A DNA stretch of 64,000 nt, from assembly GCA_963965975.1 (NCBI GenBank), contig OZ014417.1:2957821-3021820 (forward strand), given 5' to 3'. The translations under genes and the position numbers were made by a program. Below, piece after piece: positions 61,785 through 64,000 of this stretch (position 1 is the stretch's first letter; each line of letters opens with the position of its first letter). The DNA comes from Xestospongia bergquistia. Lineage: Eukaryota > Porifera > Demospongiae > Haplosclerida > Petrosiidae. The notes under the pieces are model-generated. The model had not been told where the DNA came from. It saw only the letters and a program-made list of their open reading frames with translations, and made no database searches.

Positions 61785-63222
61785 TAAGATTAAGGGAATA
61801 TAGGCATAACTCTATGTTAGTTTAAAGGTTCTTTAATTATTTTTATTGCTTTAATTATTATACTTTTAAAAGCTATTCAATAAAATTGTAGAATTGATTA
61901 ATAGTATAAATGTATGCACTTGATGAAAGTAAAGAGATACCTTTGTCATAGTGGGACAGCTTTAGTAAAAACTTATAATAAATACACAATAATAATTATC
62001 AAAATATATGTAAGTAAGTAAAAGAAGAACATAATTATGTAGCCATGACAGGAATGTATGCATGTACAGTGATCAGAACATCATAACAGACACTAAGTAG
62101 CAAAATATAAAGTAGAATAAGAAATGAACATTCAGATAACTGGCTTATATAATGCAAACTGCAGAATTAACAGATCACTTACTATAAGAGTGTGGTCAAA
62201 GATGGACAATCAATAAAAGTTGATTGTCATTTTAACACTATTAAAGAGATTGGTTTTTAAATCTATTTTATATTGTTGGCAAAACTATTCTATAATAAAC
62301 TATGTCACACTAGTTATTGTACGAAGAGAATGTTATAATAAATACAAACCATTCTAAAGTCTCCTATAAATACAATACAATATAATTTATGATAGTTTAG
62401 GGTATCAAGACAGACCCAGTAACATTGTTTATGACTATAATTCAGTTCTTATGCCTTTTTAAAACCTTACTATTGTTCAAGTGTAGCTAATGTGTATTAA
62501 AAATGAAAGCATTGACACACTTGGCCAAAGATTTATATGCAGCTGTCTTCTTTATGGCCTAATGTCTTGATAATTAAAGCTCTTTTGTGACCATATTGAT
62601 AGACTCTTCTCATGTATTAGCAAAAGAGGAGGATGTAGCTGAATACACTAAAGATATTTGCATTACATAAGACACATATAATCTTATATACACAATATGA
62701 TACTATACACAGCTTTTATTTCATACCAACACCATATACTTATATCAATATTAACAAGGGAGTTGACATAGGATAGTTTGGTTTGTTCTTATATAAATAC
62801 AGGAGGGAAAACTATAGGATAGGTCAAGCCAAGTACACTCCCTTATAGATACAGTTCAATATCATGTCTGGTTATGTTAACTTAAGTAGTAATTTCATAC
62901 ACACATGCAATGTAATAATACACAGAAGCTATTGAAAACCAACATATGTATATACACCAATATCAATCAGGGAGTTTGCATAGAGGATAGACTTAGTTTG
63001 TTCTTATAAAAATTTCTCCAATACACAACTTTATCTTTAACGGACATACTACATATAAATGTAATAATTGAATAATAATAGGTTCAATCAAACATCCATA
63101 CTGTCATTGATTATAATGAGAGTTATTTATTAATTAGTAATAAAATGGGGTATATATTAAAAGAGTGAAATAAGTACATGTAGCTATCAATCAAAATCAT
63201 AATGAATCTGTTATAGTAACAC
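61785..63222. repeat. Family-gene 3' flank, third copy
   Basis: Collinear with 56390-57660 (GTAGAATTGATTAATAGTAT, GCAAAAGAGGAGGATGTAGC, AGGATAGGTCAAGCCAAGTA). It marks a tandem unit of about 5.4 kb. Confidence 0.85.
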
Positions 63223-64000
63223 TTAGTATATACTGTCCATAAAACCAGCCATAATAGCCAAACACAACATCAAAGGTACTATTATAATTATAAAACAAAT
63301 CAATATCGCTGGAATAACAACTAATATAACAACCAAGATCACTGGCCAAAATAAAGCCACTAGAAAAGCATACCAGTTCACTATCAATCCAAATACTAAT
63401 ACAGAAATGTAGTAAAGAATCCAAGCTCTGCCAGACCCAATACTAGCACAGGAAACAAAAAAACCAATTAACACAGCAATATATAGATAGCAAAGAATGA
63501 TATGAACAAGCCTCTTAAAAGGATAACTGAACTTGTAACAAATATTAACATCCATAACAATATCCCAACAGTATGCACGTTTGCGATTGTATTTATTAAG
63601 ATGTTTTGATAGATTTTCTAGTGTTTCTATATATTCTTTTCCTAACTTCTTTAACAGTACAGCTTTCTTCGTAGGAGATTTTAGGCTTTCAAGGATATCT
63701 AAAACAACTTCAATTAGAAATTGCTGTGTCCAATAATGACACACAACAAAGAACATTATTATTCCAAGTATTGGTGTTACATAGCCACATACTATAACAT
63801 ACCACATTTGACCACTAGGACTGTAGTTAATATCAACAGTTGGGGGAGTATTGTAGTTTCCAGATGAAGCATTACTAATGTTCACTAGTGCTGATGCCTC
63901 TATATATTTTTTATTATATTCATTGTAGTATGCACCTCCAATAGCAACAATCATACATATCTGTAGTACCATAAGCCCATAGCTATAGAGAACAAACATT
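63223..64000 (-). CDS. Multi-pass membrane family protein, copy G (C-terminal 258 aa, continues past the window)
   Basis: Open to the window edge. It holds segment 5 (MFVLYSYGLMVLQICMIVAI), an outer loop with VNISNASSGNYNTPPTVDIN, segment 6 (MWYVIVCGYVTPILGIIMFF), the cytosolic LKKLGKEYIETLENLSKHLN helix, YPFKRLVHIILC and a hydrophobic tail. The loop has one NISNASS unit where F has two. Nearly identical to F over most of its length. Confidence 0.92.
   Translation of the reverse strand, partial: MFVLYSYGLMVLQICMIVAIGGAYYNEYNKKYIEASALVNISNASSGNYNTPPTVDINYSPSGQMWYVIVCGYVTPILGIIMFFVVCHYWTQQFLIEVVLDILESLKSPTKKAVLLKKLGKEYIETLENLSKHLNKYNRKRAYCWDIVMDVNICYKFSYPFKRLVHIILCYLYIAVLIGFFVSCASIGSGRAWILYYISVLVFGLIVNWYAFLVALFWPVILVVILVVIPAILICFIIIIVPLMLCLAIMAGFMDSIY

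Overview
The window looks like metazoan nuclear DNA. It is AT-rich, with short introns (often 45-100 bp) and interrupted genes that have clear animal orthologues: RAB3GAP2, MRS2 and an FG nucleoporin. A sponge of the Amphimedon type would fit the small introns and base composition, but that is inference. No bacterial operon, rRNA, tRNA or CRISPR was seen.

Three conserved genes form the backbone. RAB3GAP2, the non-catalytic subunit of Rab3 GTPase-activating protein, runs on the minus strand from 36647 to about 22127. I could resolve 26 exons, all with consistent splice phase (about 1175 codons); the last exon was not found. An FG-repeat nucleoporin of the POM121/Nup153 kind lies on the plus strand (50739-54078). 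The mitochondrial magnesium channel MRS2 lies on the minus strand (56000-54188), tail to tail with it. Terminal pieces of two further unrecognised genes lie at 2-589 (+) and 45647-46930 (-).

The main theme is a family of 600-670-residue multi-pass membrane proteins that I do not recognise. All copies are on the minus strand and all are single-exon: A (3782-5913), B (12299-14305), A' (26449-28535), a C-terminal relic (41215-41520), E (42205-43998), F (57663-59474) and G (63223 to the window end). They share a cysteine cluster, about eight or nine membrane segments, an HRRFKTCKEW motif and a variable outer loop rich in Thr/Pro or N-glycosylation sites. A' sits inside the 6.5-kb intron 18 of RAB3GAP2.

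The rest is mostly segmental duplication around these genes. The 3' end of RAB3GAP2 recurs three times to the left (9.6-10.5, 16.6-16.8 and 18.0-20.05 kb). Its 5' and middle exons recur to the right in shrunken blocks (39.0-39.8, 41.5-42.1, 44.6-45.2, 46.9-50.6, 56.05-56.3 and 61.06-61.8 kb). The family genes were carried along, giving tandem units of about 5.4 kb near the right end. One exon-1 copy now sits 55 bp upstream of the first MRS2 exon.

Mobile elements include a truncated Ty3/Gypsy element (36.93-38.99 kb), a hAT relic (21.07-21.49 kb), a MITE with long inverted repeats (46431-46674) and a small insertion with a hammerhead-like motif (2.62-2.75 kb). Several conserved genes carry single-base frameshifts, nearly all explicable by one missing base in a short homopolymer. 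This points to consensus errors rather than decay.
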